Assembly (NCBI GenBank): GCA_002298915.1
Contig: DBML01000025.1
Span: forward strand, 1 to 64,000
DNA length: 64,000 nucleotides
From: Clostridium sp. UBA699
GTDB taxonomy: Bacteria > Bacillota > Clostridia > Clostridiales > Clostridiaceae
Reading direction: 5' to 3'
The notes under the pieces were generated by a model that was not told the origin of the DNA, did not search any database, and saw only the letters and a list, made by a program, of their open reading frames with translations. Positions 45,516 to 53,541 of the stretch are shown piece after piece. Each line of letters starts with the position of its first letter. Position 1 is the first letter of the stretch. The position numbers and the translations under genes were made by a program.

Positions 45516-46675
45516 CTTCCTTCCTCCTCCTTCTCTACCTCGCCTATGACAGGTTTCATGACAGCTTCCATCTCCGGCGTCAGCTCCTGGCCGGTTATGT
45601 TCTCATAGAAGCTTTTGAAGAGCTCCAGCTTGGTCTTATGCTTGTAGCCCTCGCCTGCGGACGTCTTAGCTTCCCCAGCTGTCCTGTCCCTGTTCTCCCT
45701 CACGAGCTCAAGAACGTTGGGGTAGACTGCCCTCAGCTTGTTCATGGGGTCCATGAGCTCTCCCTCGTCGGTAAGGACGGCCCTTATGTAGTCCTCGGAC
45801 CTCTCCTTTTCTCCCGCCTTTATGAGCTCAGCGAGCTCCCCCTTTATTATCCTCATATCCCTCTTCGGTGCGAGGGGCCTGAGCTCCGTCTCCGGCTCAC
45901 TTCCCTTCTCGCGGAGGGTCACGAGGGCCGCGCTCTTGATGTGCCTGACCTCCGAGAAGGAGTACTTCAGTATCGAGCCCGCGTAGCGTATCCTGTCGTC
46001 TGTTACCTTCTGGGCGCTGTGCAGGTGCCCCAGGGCTGTGTAGTCGAAGCCCCTGAAGAGCTCGGCGTCCACGTGGTCGGTGCCTCCTATGGACAGCGGC
46101 CTTTCGGAGTCGCTCTGCTCAAGGCCCACCACGCCTGTCACGAAGCCGTGGCCAACGATGACGTTCCTCTCCCCGGGGACCAGCGTCTCCCTGATCCTGT
46201 CGAGTACCGCCCTGAAGGCGTCCTCGTGGGTGCGTATCTCCTCGTCCCTGAGCACCGACCTGGCCTCGGCCGGGTCGGCGTAGGGGATCAGGTGGAAGTT
46301 GACGGTTCCGAAGCTGTCCTCAAGGGTCACCTTCCTCACCTCTGGCTTTAGCCCTCCCTCTATGAATAGGCCGCTGCCCTCCATGATGCCGCTGCAGAAG
46401 CCAAGCCTCTCGGGGCTGTCGTGGTTACCCGATATTGCGAGGATGGGCGTGCCCAGCTCCTTCAGTATCCTGCCGAAGGTCCTGTCCAGGAGCTCCACAG
46501 CCTCAACGGGCGGCACGGCCCTGTCGTATATGTCGCCGGCTATGACCAGCGCGTCGGGCCTCTCCTCCTCGATTATCCTCATCAGCTCCTCCAGGATGTG
46601 CTCCTGGTCCTCTGTCATGTAAACCTGGTTCACTATCTTGCCCAGGTGCCAGTCCCCTGTGTGAAGTATCTTCAA
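45512..46675 (-). CDS. sbcD: Exonuclease subunit SbcD
   Basis: A 387-residue metallophosphoesterase, the nuclease subunit of SbcCD. All five phosphoesterase motifs are visible: GDWHLG, GDIYDR, GNHDSPERL, VGHGF and LGHLH. The start is TTG at 46675 with GGAGGGAT four to five bases upstream; no ATG fits. The stop overlaps sbcC by 4 bases. The preceding MFS gene ends 19 bases upstream. Confidence 0.95.
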   Translation of the reverse strand: MKILHTGDWHLGKIVNQVYMTEDQEHILEELMRIIEEERPDALVIAGDIYDRAVPPVEAVELLDRTFGRILKELGTPILAISGNHDSPERLGFCSGIMEGSGLFIEGGLKPEVRKVTLEDSFGTVNFHLIPYADPAEARSVLRDEEIRTHEDAFRAVLDRIRETLVPGERNVIVGHGFVTGVVGLEQSDSERPLSIGGTDHVDAELFRGFDYTALGHLHSAQKVTDDRIRYAGSILKYSFSEVRHIKSAALVTLREKGSEPETELRPLAPKRDMRIIKGELAELIKAGEKERSEDYIRAVLTDEGELMDPMNKLRAVYPNVLELVRENRDRTAGEAKTSAGEGYKHKTKLELFKSFYENITGQELTPEMEAVMKPVIGEVEKEEEGR

Positions 46676-46694
46676 AGCTATCCCTCCGATCTAT

Positions 46695-47873
46695 CTACTG
46701 TATCTCTATCTTCCTCGCAATTGCGAAGTTCATCACCGCTATCATGGCGCCGGCTGCGAAAACGTACTCGTAGCCGAAGGCGTTCCATATAAGGCTGCCT
46801 GCGAAGGGCACGAACATGGAGACCACGTGGTCCATGCTGATGCCCATGGAGAGCGTGGGCGACACGTCCTCCTTGCTCTTGGCTATCTTGTTGACGTAGG
46901 TTGCCCTCGCCATACCGGCCGCCGTCAGCAGCTGGTCTACGATGAAGCAGCCTATGATAAGCGCCAGGGCGACCGGTGTCCTCTCCGCAGTGGCGTAGCC
47001 GATGCATACTGCGAAGCAAAGTACCGCCTCCGCCCCGAGGACGAACTTCTCGCCCTTCCTGTCTATGAGCCTGCCCACGGCGGGCTTGAAGAACATGCCC
47101 AATGCAGCGGTTGCGAAGCCTATGGCGGCGAAGGTGCTGACCCCCTGCCCGAATATCTTGATCAGCACCCAGGGTCCGAAGGTCAGGAATATCTGCTTCC
47201 TGGCGCCGTTCACTACGCTCAGGAAGTAGAAAAGCGAGAACTCCTTCCTGATAAGGAGCTTCGGGCCGCTCCTCTCTACCCTGAGGGGCTTCATCCTGAA
47301 TATCAGTATGGCGGCCCCCAGGTACCCAAGTCCTCCGAGTATGTAGGTCACCGCGTAGTTGACGGTGACGAATTTGAATATCAGTGCGGCGATGAGGCTC
47401 GTCGCCAGGAACACCGCTGTGTTGACGCCGTTCATGACGCCCAGGACCTTGCCTATGCTCCTCTTGTCCGCCAGGTTCATCGCTATGCTGTTCTGCAGGG
47501 GCATGAACAGGTGCTGGCCGGTGCTGTACACCACGAGCCAGATCATCATGATCCCGAAGGTCGGCGACAGCGAGCCCAGGCACATCATGCCCACGGACGC
47601 CAGGACCGTCGCCGCGAAGGCCGTCCTCACGTCCCCCAGGAACATCAGCGCGCTGGATATGAATACTACGAGCAGCCCCGGCAGCTCCCTCGGTATCTCG
47701 AGTATCGTCCTCTGGGTGACCGTTATGTGGTACATGTCGTTGAAGAAGTTGTTCGCGATGGAGGTGTCTATGCTCTGGCTTACCCCTATGAGCGCCCCCG
47801 CCGCTATGAACATCAGGAGCTGCGTGCCCCTCTCGTCGTTCTCTTGCCTCAGTTTCTTTATTCTGCTTATCAT
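46695..47873 (-). CDS. MFS transporter
   Basis: A 392-residue major facilitator with about 12 helices. The loop 2-3 motif is poorly conserved; the second half has KPAVGRLIDRKGEKF as the equivalent A-like motif. The substrate is unknown. ATG 47873 lies one base after the stop of the preceding MFS gene, with GAGGAC inside that gene as ribosome binding site, so the two are probably coupled. Confidence 0.82.
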   Translation of the reverse strand: MISRIKKLRQENDERGTQLLMFIAAGALIGVSQSIDTSIANNFFNDMYHITVTQRTILEIPRELPGLLVVFISSALMFLGDVRTAFAATVLASVGMMCLGSLSPTFGIMMIWLVVYSTGQHLFMPLQNSIAMNLADKRSIGKVLGVMNGVNTAVFLATSLIAALIFKFVTVNYAVTYILGGLGYLGAAILIFRMKPLRVERSGPKLLIRKEFSLFYFLSVVNGARKQIFLTFGPWVLIKIFGQGVSTFAAIGFATAALGMFFKPAVGRLIDRKGEKFVLGAEAVLCFAVCIGYATAERTPVALALIIGCFIVDQLLTAAGMARATYVNKIAKSKEDVSPTLSMGISMDHVVSMFVPFAGSLIWNAFGYEYVFAAGAMIAVMNFAIARKIEIQ

Positions 47874-47874
47874 A

Positions 47875-49287
47875 TCACAATGTCCTCGCTCTCTTTATGC
47901 TTAGCAGCACGGCCAGCAGGTCAACCATCCCCGCGCAGAGGAAGACCACCTGGTACCCCTTTAGGAAAAGCTGCACCGTGCCGGCGCTCCCGGTTATGTT
48001 GTCTATGCCAAGGTTCGTAACCAGGCTGAAGATTATCACCGACAGCGTCGTCCCCGAAACCATGCCGAAGTTCCTGAAGAAGGCGGTCATGCTGCCTGCG
48101 GTCCCCAGCTTGTCCCTGGCCACGGAGCCCATTACGCTGCTGTTGTTCGGCGACTGGAATATCGAGCTCCCCGCGCCGAGAAGGACTATGCAGAGCCCCA
48201 CCGCGACCCGGTCGGTCCCGGCGTCGAAGCCGGACATCAGGAAAAGGGAAAGTGTAGACACCGAGAGCCCAACCACGGTGATGGGCTTGTAGGATATCCT
48301 GTCGGAGAGCATGCCGCTGACAGGCGCCACCAGCGCCATCGTCATGGGGAAGAGGGACATCATTATCCCCGCCTGCAGCACCGTCATGCCAGCCGCGTAC
48401 TGCAGGTAGAAGGGCATGAAGAAGTTGTAGGCGAACATGGCGCAGAAGGAAAGGTACGCGCAGGACAGCCCTATGGAGAAGATGCCGCTGTCGAAGAGGC
48501 TCAGGTCCAGGAGGGGGCTCTGCGTCTTCCTCTCCCAGCCCAGGAACACTATGACGAGGAAAGCCGCGGCGGCCAGCATCAAGCCTGCAGTCAGAGCCGT
48601 TATGCTGCCCTCCTGCAGGTTGAGAAGGCTCAGGAACGCCAGCAGTATGATGCCGACGAAAAGCGCCGCGCCCCTGCCGTCGAAGGCCTTGCCGGCAGAA
48701 AGTCTCCTGTTCTCGGGCATTACGAGGTAGGTCATGGCCACCCCCAGGATGCCGAAGGGCACGTTTATGAAGAAGACCGCCTGCCAGCTGAAGCTGTGCA
48801 CGAGTATCCCCCCGAGGCTCGGCCCCGCGAGGCTGCCCATAGCCACCACCATGCCTATGAAGCCCAGGGCCTTCCCCCTCTCCTTGGCCGGGAACACCTC
48901 GGTGACTATGCCCTGGGTGAGAGCCATCATTATGGAGGCGCCAAGCGCCTGGACCACCCTCGAGACCACCAGGAACCCGAAGCTTGCCGCGAACCCGCAG
49001 GCAGCGGAGCCAAGGGTGAATATGACCATACCGGCTGCGAAGAGGTGCTTCCTGCCGTAGATGTCGGAGAGCTTGCCCCAGACGAGGAGCAGCGAGGATA
49101 TGCACAGCAGGTACGCCGTGATTACCCACTGCACCTGGCTTATGGTGACGCCGAAGGCCCCGGACACCACGGGCAGTATTATGTTCACTATGCTGCCGTC
49201 GACCGTGGCCATGAAGGTGGCCATGCACGCGTTGATCAGCACTAGGTTTCTTTTTAGCTTTGTGTATTCAGTGTTTATGTTTCTCAC
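47875..49287 (-). CDS. MFS drug/proton antiporter, DHA2 (EmrB/QacA) family
   Basis: A 470-residue transporter with about 14 helices. The family motifs are WVITAYLL, GKLSDIYGRKHLF (motif A) and RVVQALGASIMMALTQGIVTEVF. Members export hydrophobic drugs and other compounds. The start is uncertain: the GTG at 49287 has GACGGGA almost touching it, and no internal ATG is well placed. It heads the minus-strand series that continues into sbcDC and telA. Confidence 0.85.
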   Translation of the reverse strand: MRNINTEYTKLKRNLVLINACMATFMATVDGSIVNIILPVVSGAFGVTISQVQWVITAYLLCISSLLLVWGKLSDIYGRKHLFAAGMVIFTLGSAACGFAASFGFLVVSRVVQALGASIMMALTQGIVTEVFPAKERGKALGFIGMVVAMGSLAGPSLGGILVHSFSWQAVFFINVPFGILGVAMTYLVMPENRRLSAGKAFDGRGAALFVGIILLAFLSLLNLQEGSITALTAGLMLAAAAFLVIVFLGWERKTQSPLLDLSLFDSGIFSIGLSCAYLSFCAMFAYNFFMPFYLQYAAGMTVLQAGIMMSLFPMTMALVAPVSGMLSDRISYKPITVVGLSVSTLSLFLMSGFDAGTDRVAVGLCIVLLGAGSSIFQSPNNSSVMGSVARDKLGTAGSMTAFFRNFGMVSGTTLSVIIFSLVTNLGIDNITGSAGTVQLFLKGYQVVFLCAGMVDLLAVLLSIKRARTL

Positions 49288-49306
49288 TCCCGTCAGATAT
49301 TCGAAA

Positions 49307-49330
49307 GGAACCCCGCAAAAGCGGAGTTCC
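49307..49330 (-). terminator. Hairpin terminator after the DivIVA unit
   Basis: GGAACCCCGC (49307-49316) and GCGGAGTTCC (49321-49330) pair with one mismatch around AAAA. On the minus strand TTTC follows, a short U-tract. It separates the small membrane protein gene from the MFS gene. Confidence 0.6.
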
Positions 49331-49339
49331 CCTAAGTTT

Positions 49340-49597
49340 CTAAAGATCTCTTATGATGAACGCCGTGAGCGCCACGGGCATTATGTAGAGCGCGATCAGC
49401 ACAAGCTGAGGCGCGCCGATGTTCTTCAGCAGGAACACTATCCCGCCGTACAGTATGGCTCCCACAAGGAACGCGCATACCATGACTATCCTCTCCTTGA
49501 GGATGATGTGAAGGCCTCTCCTGTCGTAGATGCCGTGCATCAGCCTGTAGCACAGGTGCCCGAAAATCAACATGTTTGCAAGGATTATAATCTCCAT
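49340..49597 (-). CDS. Small membrane protein, unknown function
   Basis: An 85-residue protein with two or three hydrophobic helices (about 2-17, 38-58 and 64-82). No family recognised. It starts five bases after the stop of the preceding gene, with AAGGAAG in that gene as ribosome binding site. Its tight linkage makes it the last member of the four-gene DivIVA unit. Confidence 0.65.
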   Translation of the reverse strand: MEIIILANMLIFGHLCYRLMHGIYDRRGLHIILKERIVMVCAFLVGAILYGGIVFLLKNIGAPQLVLIALYIMPVALTAFIIRDL

Positions 49598-49602
49598 ATT
49601 TA

Positions 49603-50511
49603 TCAGCTTTCTTCCTTAATTTCGTTGTATACGCTAAGAGCGCTCTTGATGAGCTGCTCAAGCTGCAGCCTCAGCGTGCTGTCGAAGTACAGCTCCACCG
49701 AAACCCTCTCCTTCAGCCTGACCGTCAGTATGAGGAGGTATCCGTCCTCGGCCTTGATGTCCATGGACACGATCTTCGACACCGGTATGTAGTACCAGTA
49801 GCCGCCGTCGTTGACCTCGGGCCTCTTCTTGCTGTGCCTGCCCTCTTCGATTATTATGAGCTCCTCGCCGGTCAGGATCACCAGGTGGGTTCTCGCTATG
49901 CGCTTCCTGAAGACCACGAGGTTCTTCCTGAAAACCTTGCTCTGCAGGATCGTCTTCTTTATCTTCTGCTCGTGTAGCAAGCTGGCCGTTGCGAGGCCGT
50001 AAAGCATTGGATGGGAGTCCCTGAAGTAGGCGAGTTTGAGCAGCTCGTAGCTGTCCTCGGTCAGGTCAGCCTTGTCCCCCTCCTGAAGGGCCTCGGGCAG
50101 CCTCTCCTTTAGCCTCGACGAGACGACTATGAACTCGAACAGGTTCCTGTCCTTCATGTCGAACTCGATCGTGCTTTCGAAGAGCTTCCTGTTGGAGGTG
50201 CCCTTTATTGTAAGCCTGCCGTACCCTGCGAAATCCATCCTCTTAAGGTAGATTATGTCCTCGTAGGCGTAGCAGGTCATCCTGGCCTGGTCGTTGACCA
50301 CGTTGAAGACGAAGATGCCCTCGTCCGTCAGCGCGATGAGCTGGTTCGTCTTCTCGTACCAGTCCTCGTCGTACTTGGCCACGTGCAAGGTGTAAGGGAA
50401 CTCGTCGCCCCCGATGCAGTTGTACCTGAATCCGTCCATGTACACCTCAGGTATGTCCTCTATATCCTCGATCAAGCTCGATACTATTTTGAAGTCCTTT
50501 TCTGAAGCCAT
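49603..50511 (-). CDS. Unknown protein, possibly two PH-like domains
   Basis: A 302-residue soluble protein. Two regions rich in beta strands (about 50-135 and 190-290) each end in a helix. They contain strands such as LIALTDEGIFVFNVV and LVILTGEELIIIEEG, followed by a Y-x-x-I-x-x-L or IPVSKIVSMDI strand. This is the layout of bacterial PH-like domains, so I infer that fold with low certainty. AAGGGACA precedes the ATG. It lies between a DivIVA-like gene and a small membrane protein. Confidence 0.55.
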   Translation of the reverse strand: MASEKDFKIVSSLIEDIEDIPEVYMDGFRYNCIGGDEFPYTLHVAKYDEDWYEKTNQLIALTDEGIFVFNVVNDQARMTCYAYEDIIYLKRMDFAGYGRLTIKGTSNRKLFESTIEFDMKDRNLFEFIVVSSRLKERLPEALQEGDKADLTEDSYELLKLAYFRDSHPMLYGLATASLLHEQKIKKTILQSKVFRKNLVVFRKRIARTHLVILTGEELIIIEEGRHSKKRPEVNDGGYWYYIPVSKIVSMDIKAEDGYLLILTVRLKERVSVELYFDSTLRLQLEQLIKSALSVYNEIKEES

Positions 50512-50535
50512 TGTCCCTTCCCCCCGTTCAAGAAA

Positions 50536-51231
50536 TTAGCCGTCAACTCCCGGTATCGCCATGTTTATTATGAGCTCGGAAAGCTTGCCCGCGTTCTCAG
50601 CCCTTTCGATGATGTCCTCCGTTATGAACTCGTCCTTTGAAGCTATGAGCGAGCCTGCTTTGTCTGCAAGGTCCTTCCCGACCTTCTTGCCTATTATGTG
50701 GGTGCCTACCGAGTACTTCGGCTTTTCAGGCTCGTTGCCGTTGTGAAGCATCTTCCTGTGGTGGCTGCTCCTCCTGTCGTACTGGATGACCTTGAAGCCG
50801 TTCTTATCGGTTATGGCGTTGACCGGGCTTGGCTCGATCACCGTGTGGAGCAGAATGTTGAAGTTCTCCTGCACCTTCTTGAAGTACTGCTTGAGGTCCG
50901 CTATCTCTGCCTCCAGAGTCTCTATCTTCTCCAGCGATGCGCTCTCTATGGTCCTTACCTCGTCCTCGGCGTCAGCCTTCATTATCCCCCTGGTCCTTTC
51001 CAGGCGCTCCTCGAGGAATGCGGAGAACTCCTCCGACCTGCGCAGGCTTTCCTGATCGGCCGTCAGCTCCTCTATCTCCTGCCTCATGCTCTCGTTCTTC
51101 GAGGCTATCTCATCGGCTTTCCTTTTAGCTTCGGCGAGGATGCTCTCCCCGTCCTCGTAGAGTTTCCTGATGTATCTGTCGACCTGTGCCTTGTCGTACC
51201 CCCTGAAGCTGGTCTGAAATTTGTCGCTCAT
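50536..51231 (-). CDS. DivIVA-domain coiled-coil protein
   Basis: A 231-residue protein. The N-terminus (F-x-TSFRGYDKAQVDRYIRKL) matches the DivIVA membrane-binding domain. A coiled coil (about 25-120) follows. The C-terminal 110 residues are a separate soluble part of no known family, including GFKVIQYDRRSSHH and a charged end. DivIVA proteins bind curved membrane and recruit partners to poles or septa. GGGAGG precedes the ATG. It starts 24 bases after the smaller DivIVA-like gene. Confidence 0.75.
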   Translation of the reverse strand: MSDKFQTSFRGYDKAQVDRYIRKLYEDGESILAEAKRKADEIASKNESMRQEIEELTADQESLRRSEEFSAFLEERLERTRGIMKADAEDEVRTIESASLEKIETLEAEIADLKQYFKKVQENFNILLHTVIEPSPVNAITDKNGFKVIQYDRRSSHHRKMLHNGNEPEKPKYSVGTHIIGKKVGKDLADKAGSLIASKDEFITEDIIERAENAGKLSELIINMAIPGVDG

Positions 51232-51255
51232 GATTTAAACCTCCCTTCCCGAGGA

Positions 51256-51642
51256 TCAGCTGTTCTCTGCGTTACCCAGCTTTACCAGCAGTTTGTCTAT
51301 GGATTCGTTGATGTCGTTGTTTTTTTCCTTAAGGGTTTCCAGCTTGTCGTATTTGGTGTCGATGTTCTGGTTGGCCTGGTTCTTGAAGCTGAACACTTCC
51401 TCCGAGGATGCTACGAAAGCTTCCATAAGCGCGTCGCTTATGGCCCTGTCGAACTCCTCTGCCTTTGCCCTTTCCGCGTAGAGGGCCTTGAGCTTCTCCA
51501 TGAGCACCCTGTTCTCGGCCTGGGCCTGCTCGAGCTCTTTCTCAGCCTGCTCCTTCTTCGCCGCGTTTTCTGCCTCTATAGCCTTTATCCTGTTTTCGAC
51601 CTCGCTTGCGCTGTAGCCGAACATAGCTTTGCTGAATCTCAT
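51256..51642 (-). CDS. Short DivIVA-like coiled-coil protein
   Basis: A 128-residue protein. MRFSKAMFGYSASEVENRIKA resembles the DivIVA N-terminus; almost all the rest is coiled coil. ATG 51642 is chosen over a GTG at 51651 because AGGTGA is five bases upstream. It is the first gene of the unit and has a TATAAT extended -10 promoter about 50 bases upstream. Confidence 0.65.
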   Translation of the reverse strand: MRFSKAMFGYSASEVENRIKAIEAENAAKKEQAEKELEQAQAENRVLMEKLKALYAERAKAEEFDRAISDALMEAFVASSEEVFSFKNQANQNIDTKYDKLETLKEKNNDINESIDKLLVKLGNAENS

Positions 51643-51690
51643 CCTTCTCACCTGCTCCCTTGCAGATTTTTCGTTTTACTATAATATAAT

Positions 51691-51696
51691 ATTATA
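51691..51696 (-). promoter_or_regulatory. Extended -10 promoter of the DivIVA unit
   Basis: On the minus strand TATAAT (51696-51691) is preceded by TGTGG, giving a TG-N extended -10. The -35 region is poor. A divergent TATAAT for the nitroreductase gene lies at 51730-51735. Confidence 0.5.
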
Positions 51697-51788
51697 CCAC
51701 AATTATGCAATATTAGACATAATCCCGCATATAATGCTTGAAAAAAATGTCGGCAGCTAATAACATTATATCAAAGGAGTGGATATTT

Positions 51789-52346
51789 ATGAATGAAACC
51801 ATGAAGACGATACTCGAAAGAAGAAGCATAAGGCGCTTCAAGGACAAGCCTGTCAGCGAGAAGGACCTTGAGCTCATCCTGGAAGCGGCACGCTACGCGC
51901 CGAGCGCCATGAACCAGCAGCCTTGGCACTTCACCGTTGTTCAGAGCGGGGAGCTGCTGGACCGCATTAACGAGGTCACCAAGGAGGCCTTTGCAAGCTC
52001 GGGCAACCCGAACTTCGCGGCCAGGGCCCGGACAGAAGGCTTCAGCCCGTTCTACCATGCGCCTCTCTTCATAATCGTGTCCTGCGACAAGAAGGCAATC
52101 GCGCCGATCCACGACGGATCGCTGACCCTTGGCAGCATGTTCCTGGCGGCCAAGTCCCTGGGCATAGGCTCCTGCTGGATCCACGCCATGAACTTCGTCC
52201 TGGAGAGCGAGGCGGGCTACGAGCTGAGGAAGGAGCTGCAGATCCCTGAAGGCTTCATGCCGGTGGGGGCAGGCGCCTTCGGCTATGCTGCTGAGCAGAA
52301 CCCTGAACCTGCACCAAGGAAGAAGGATGCGGTGACATACCTGTAG
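51789..52346 (+). CDS. Nitroreductase family protein
   Basis: A 185-residue FMN-dependent oxidoreductase. The family N-terminus RRSIRRFKDKPV and the FMN motif AARYAPSAMNQQPWHF are clear, with GSCWIHAMN in the second half. The substrate cannot be told. ATG 51789 is chosen for AAAGGAGT eight bases upstream; an upstream in-frame ATG at 51738 has no site. It is transcribed divergently from the DivIVA unit and ends at a strong terminator. Confidence 0.88.
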   Translation: MNETMKTILERRSIRRFKDKPVSEKDLELILEAARYAPSAMNQQPWHFTVVQSGELLDRINEVTKEAFASSGNPNFAARARTEGFSPFYHAPLFIIVSCDKKAIAPIHDGSLTLGSMFLAAKSLGIGSCWIHAMNFVLESEAGYELRKELQIPEGFMPVGAGAFGYAAEQNPEPAPRKKDAVTYL

Positions 52347-52359
52347 GATTTTTTTTGAC

Positions 52360-52384
52360 AGAGGGCTCTGCCCTCTTTTTTTGT
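52360..52384 (+). terminator. Intrinsic terminator of the nitroreductase gene
   Basis: AGAGGGC (52360-52366), loop TCT and GCCCTCT (52370-52376), followed by a run of T (to 52384). It begins 13 bases beyond the stop. Confidence 0.9.
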
Positions 52385-52423
52385 CGATTTGTCGAGGGTC
52401 AGGTATGCCCGTTCGGGCACCTA

Positions 52424-53460
52424 GGGAATTGTTCTAGTAAAGTGTTGTTTCCCCTCAGGCTTGCTTCAAGGAGCCGTCGTACTGGACTTTTCCGAACTCG
52501 TACACCCTCAGCTTCCGACGCCTGCAGGCCATCATGGCCAGGATGGCCGCCGGTAGGCTGCCTTTTTCCAGCATGAGCCTATACCAGTTCACGTAGTGGC
52601 TAAGGTACTTGCTGGCGACCGACCTGAAATTTTTCAGGAACCCCTTGAAGGCCCTTGTAAGCACTTCCGCAGCCCTCAGCGTGAACCCCTTCAGCCGATA
52701 ATTCGCGCTGTAAGGCATGCATAGTTTCACCCTGTTCCTTTTCGCGAAGGTGATAAAGGAAAGGTTGCTCGACGTGACAATTGTTTTGCATCCCTTGACG
52801 ACAGGGCTCAGCAAGTCCGATACCTCTTTGTTGTCCAGCTTCCTGCCCCATTTCCTGGCAGCCGTCCTGAAAAGGATGTTCCCCCTGCTGTCTCTGCAGC
52901 TGAGGAACAAGATCAGGCGTCGATCGTTATTGCCGCGAAAGCGCGGTTCTATGTTCCTGCAGCCCTTGAAGTTCTCCTTTAAGCAGAACTCGTTGACCTC
53001 TACTGTGTCCGTCAGCATATTATCCGTCATAGTCTCGGCGACGCTGAGTATCTTGTGCCTCCAGGCGAATGCTGTAGGGAGGCTAATTCTGAGGAGCTTC
53101 GAGATTTTTCGCAGCGTTAGCCTGCCTTGCATGCAGAAAAGGTAGCTCGCCCAGGTATCCAGCGTCTTCTTGCTGTACATGAAAGGTGTGCCGGTTGTCT
53201 CCGAGAAGGTTTTTCTGCATTCCCGGCATCTGTAGCGCTGCCTTCCGAGACCAGTTTTTCCGTGCTTTACAAAGCTCCCGCTTCCGCAGTGGGGGCAGCT
53301 GCTCTTTTCAAGATTCAGGGGGCCGACGATACCCTCAATGCTTTTTGGGCTGAGCATTAAAGCGTCCAATGAGAACACCTCCAGGAACAATTTCTATAAT
53401 TATTCCCCAAGGCGCGGATCCTATTCTTCAATGCCAACAACATTTAAACAGAACAATCCC
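52424..53460 (-). mobile_element. IS1595-like insertion sequence, probably decayed
   Basis: A single transposase gene is flanked by imperfect terminal inverted repeats. The left end GGGAATTGTTCTAG... (from 52424) matches the reverse complement of the right end, GGGATTGTTCTG... (53460 inward), both continuing to TGTTGTT. The length would be about 1037 bp, normal for this family. The 8 bases outside each end (GGCACCTA and TTATGGCC) do not form a target duplication, so the insertion is old or its edge has been altered. Confidence 0.7.
52455..53369 (-). CDS. IS1595-family (ISXO2-like) transposase, catalytic residues apparently lost
   Basis: A 304-residue protein. An N-terminal zinc ribbon (CPHCGSGSFVKHG, then YRCRECRKTF) is followed by a helix-turn-helix part (RKISKLLRISLPTAFAWRHK) and an ISXO2-like domain. 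Family members carry catalytic Asp in V/E-x-DE and near T-D-x-x-x-S-Y. Here these places read VEVNEF and TSSNLSF, so both acids seem replaced. The later KGFLKNFRSVASKYLSHYVNW is family-typical. The frame is intact over 900 bases. The start is TTG 53369 after GGAGGTG; ATG 53357 is the alternative. Either a dead transposase or one kept for DNA binding. Confidence 0.7.
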   Translation of the reverse strand: MDALMLSPKSIEGIVGPLNLEKSSCPHCGSGSFVKHGKTGLGRQRYRCRECRKTFSETTGTPFMYSKKTLDTWASYLFCMQGRLTLRKISKLLRISLPTAFAWRHKILSVAETMTDNMLTDTVEVNEFCLKENFKGCRNIEPRFRGNNDRRLILFLSCRDSRGNILFRTAARKWGRKLDNKEVSDLLSPVVKGCKTIVTSSNLSFITFAKRNRVKLCMPYSANYRLKGFTLRAAEVLTRAFKGFLKNFRSVASKYLSHYVNWYRLMLEKGSLPAAILAMMACRRRKLRVYEFGKVQYDGSLKQA

Positions 53461-53502
53461 TTATGGCCTCGAACACCTATATATATCCCATGAAAAACTG
53501 CA

Positions 53503-53534
53503 GAAAAAAATCACCATGCCCTGAGCACGGTGAT
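53503..53534 (-). terminator. Intrinsic terminator of the antiporter gene
   Basis: ATCACCATGC (53510-53519) pairs with GCACGGTGAT (53525-53534). On the minus strand the stem is followed by a T-run (A-run 53504-53510 on the plus strand). It starts eight bases beyond the stop. Confidence 0.85.
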
Positions 53535-53541
53535 CTTAAAA

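Noticed and set aside
46827..49245. Very long plus-strand and alternative minus-strand frames over the two MFS genes
   Set aside because: Composition is His/Arg/Gly-rich without hydrophobic helices or start signals, typical of shadow frames in GC-rich DNA.
52416..53468. 8-bp target duplication around the insertion sequence
   Set aside because: The flanking octamers differ, so no duplication is claimed.
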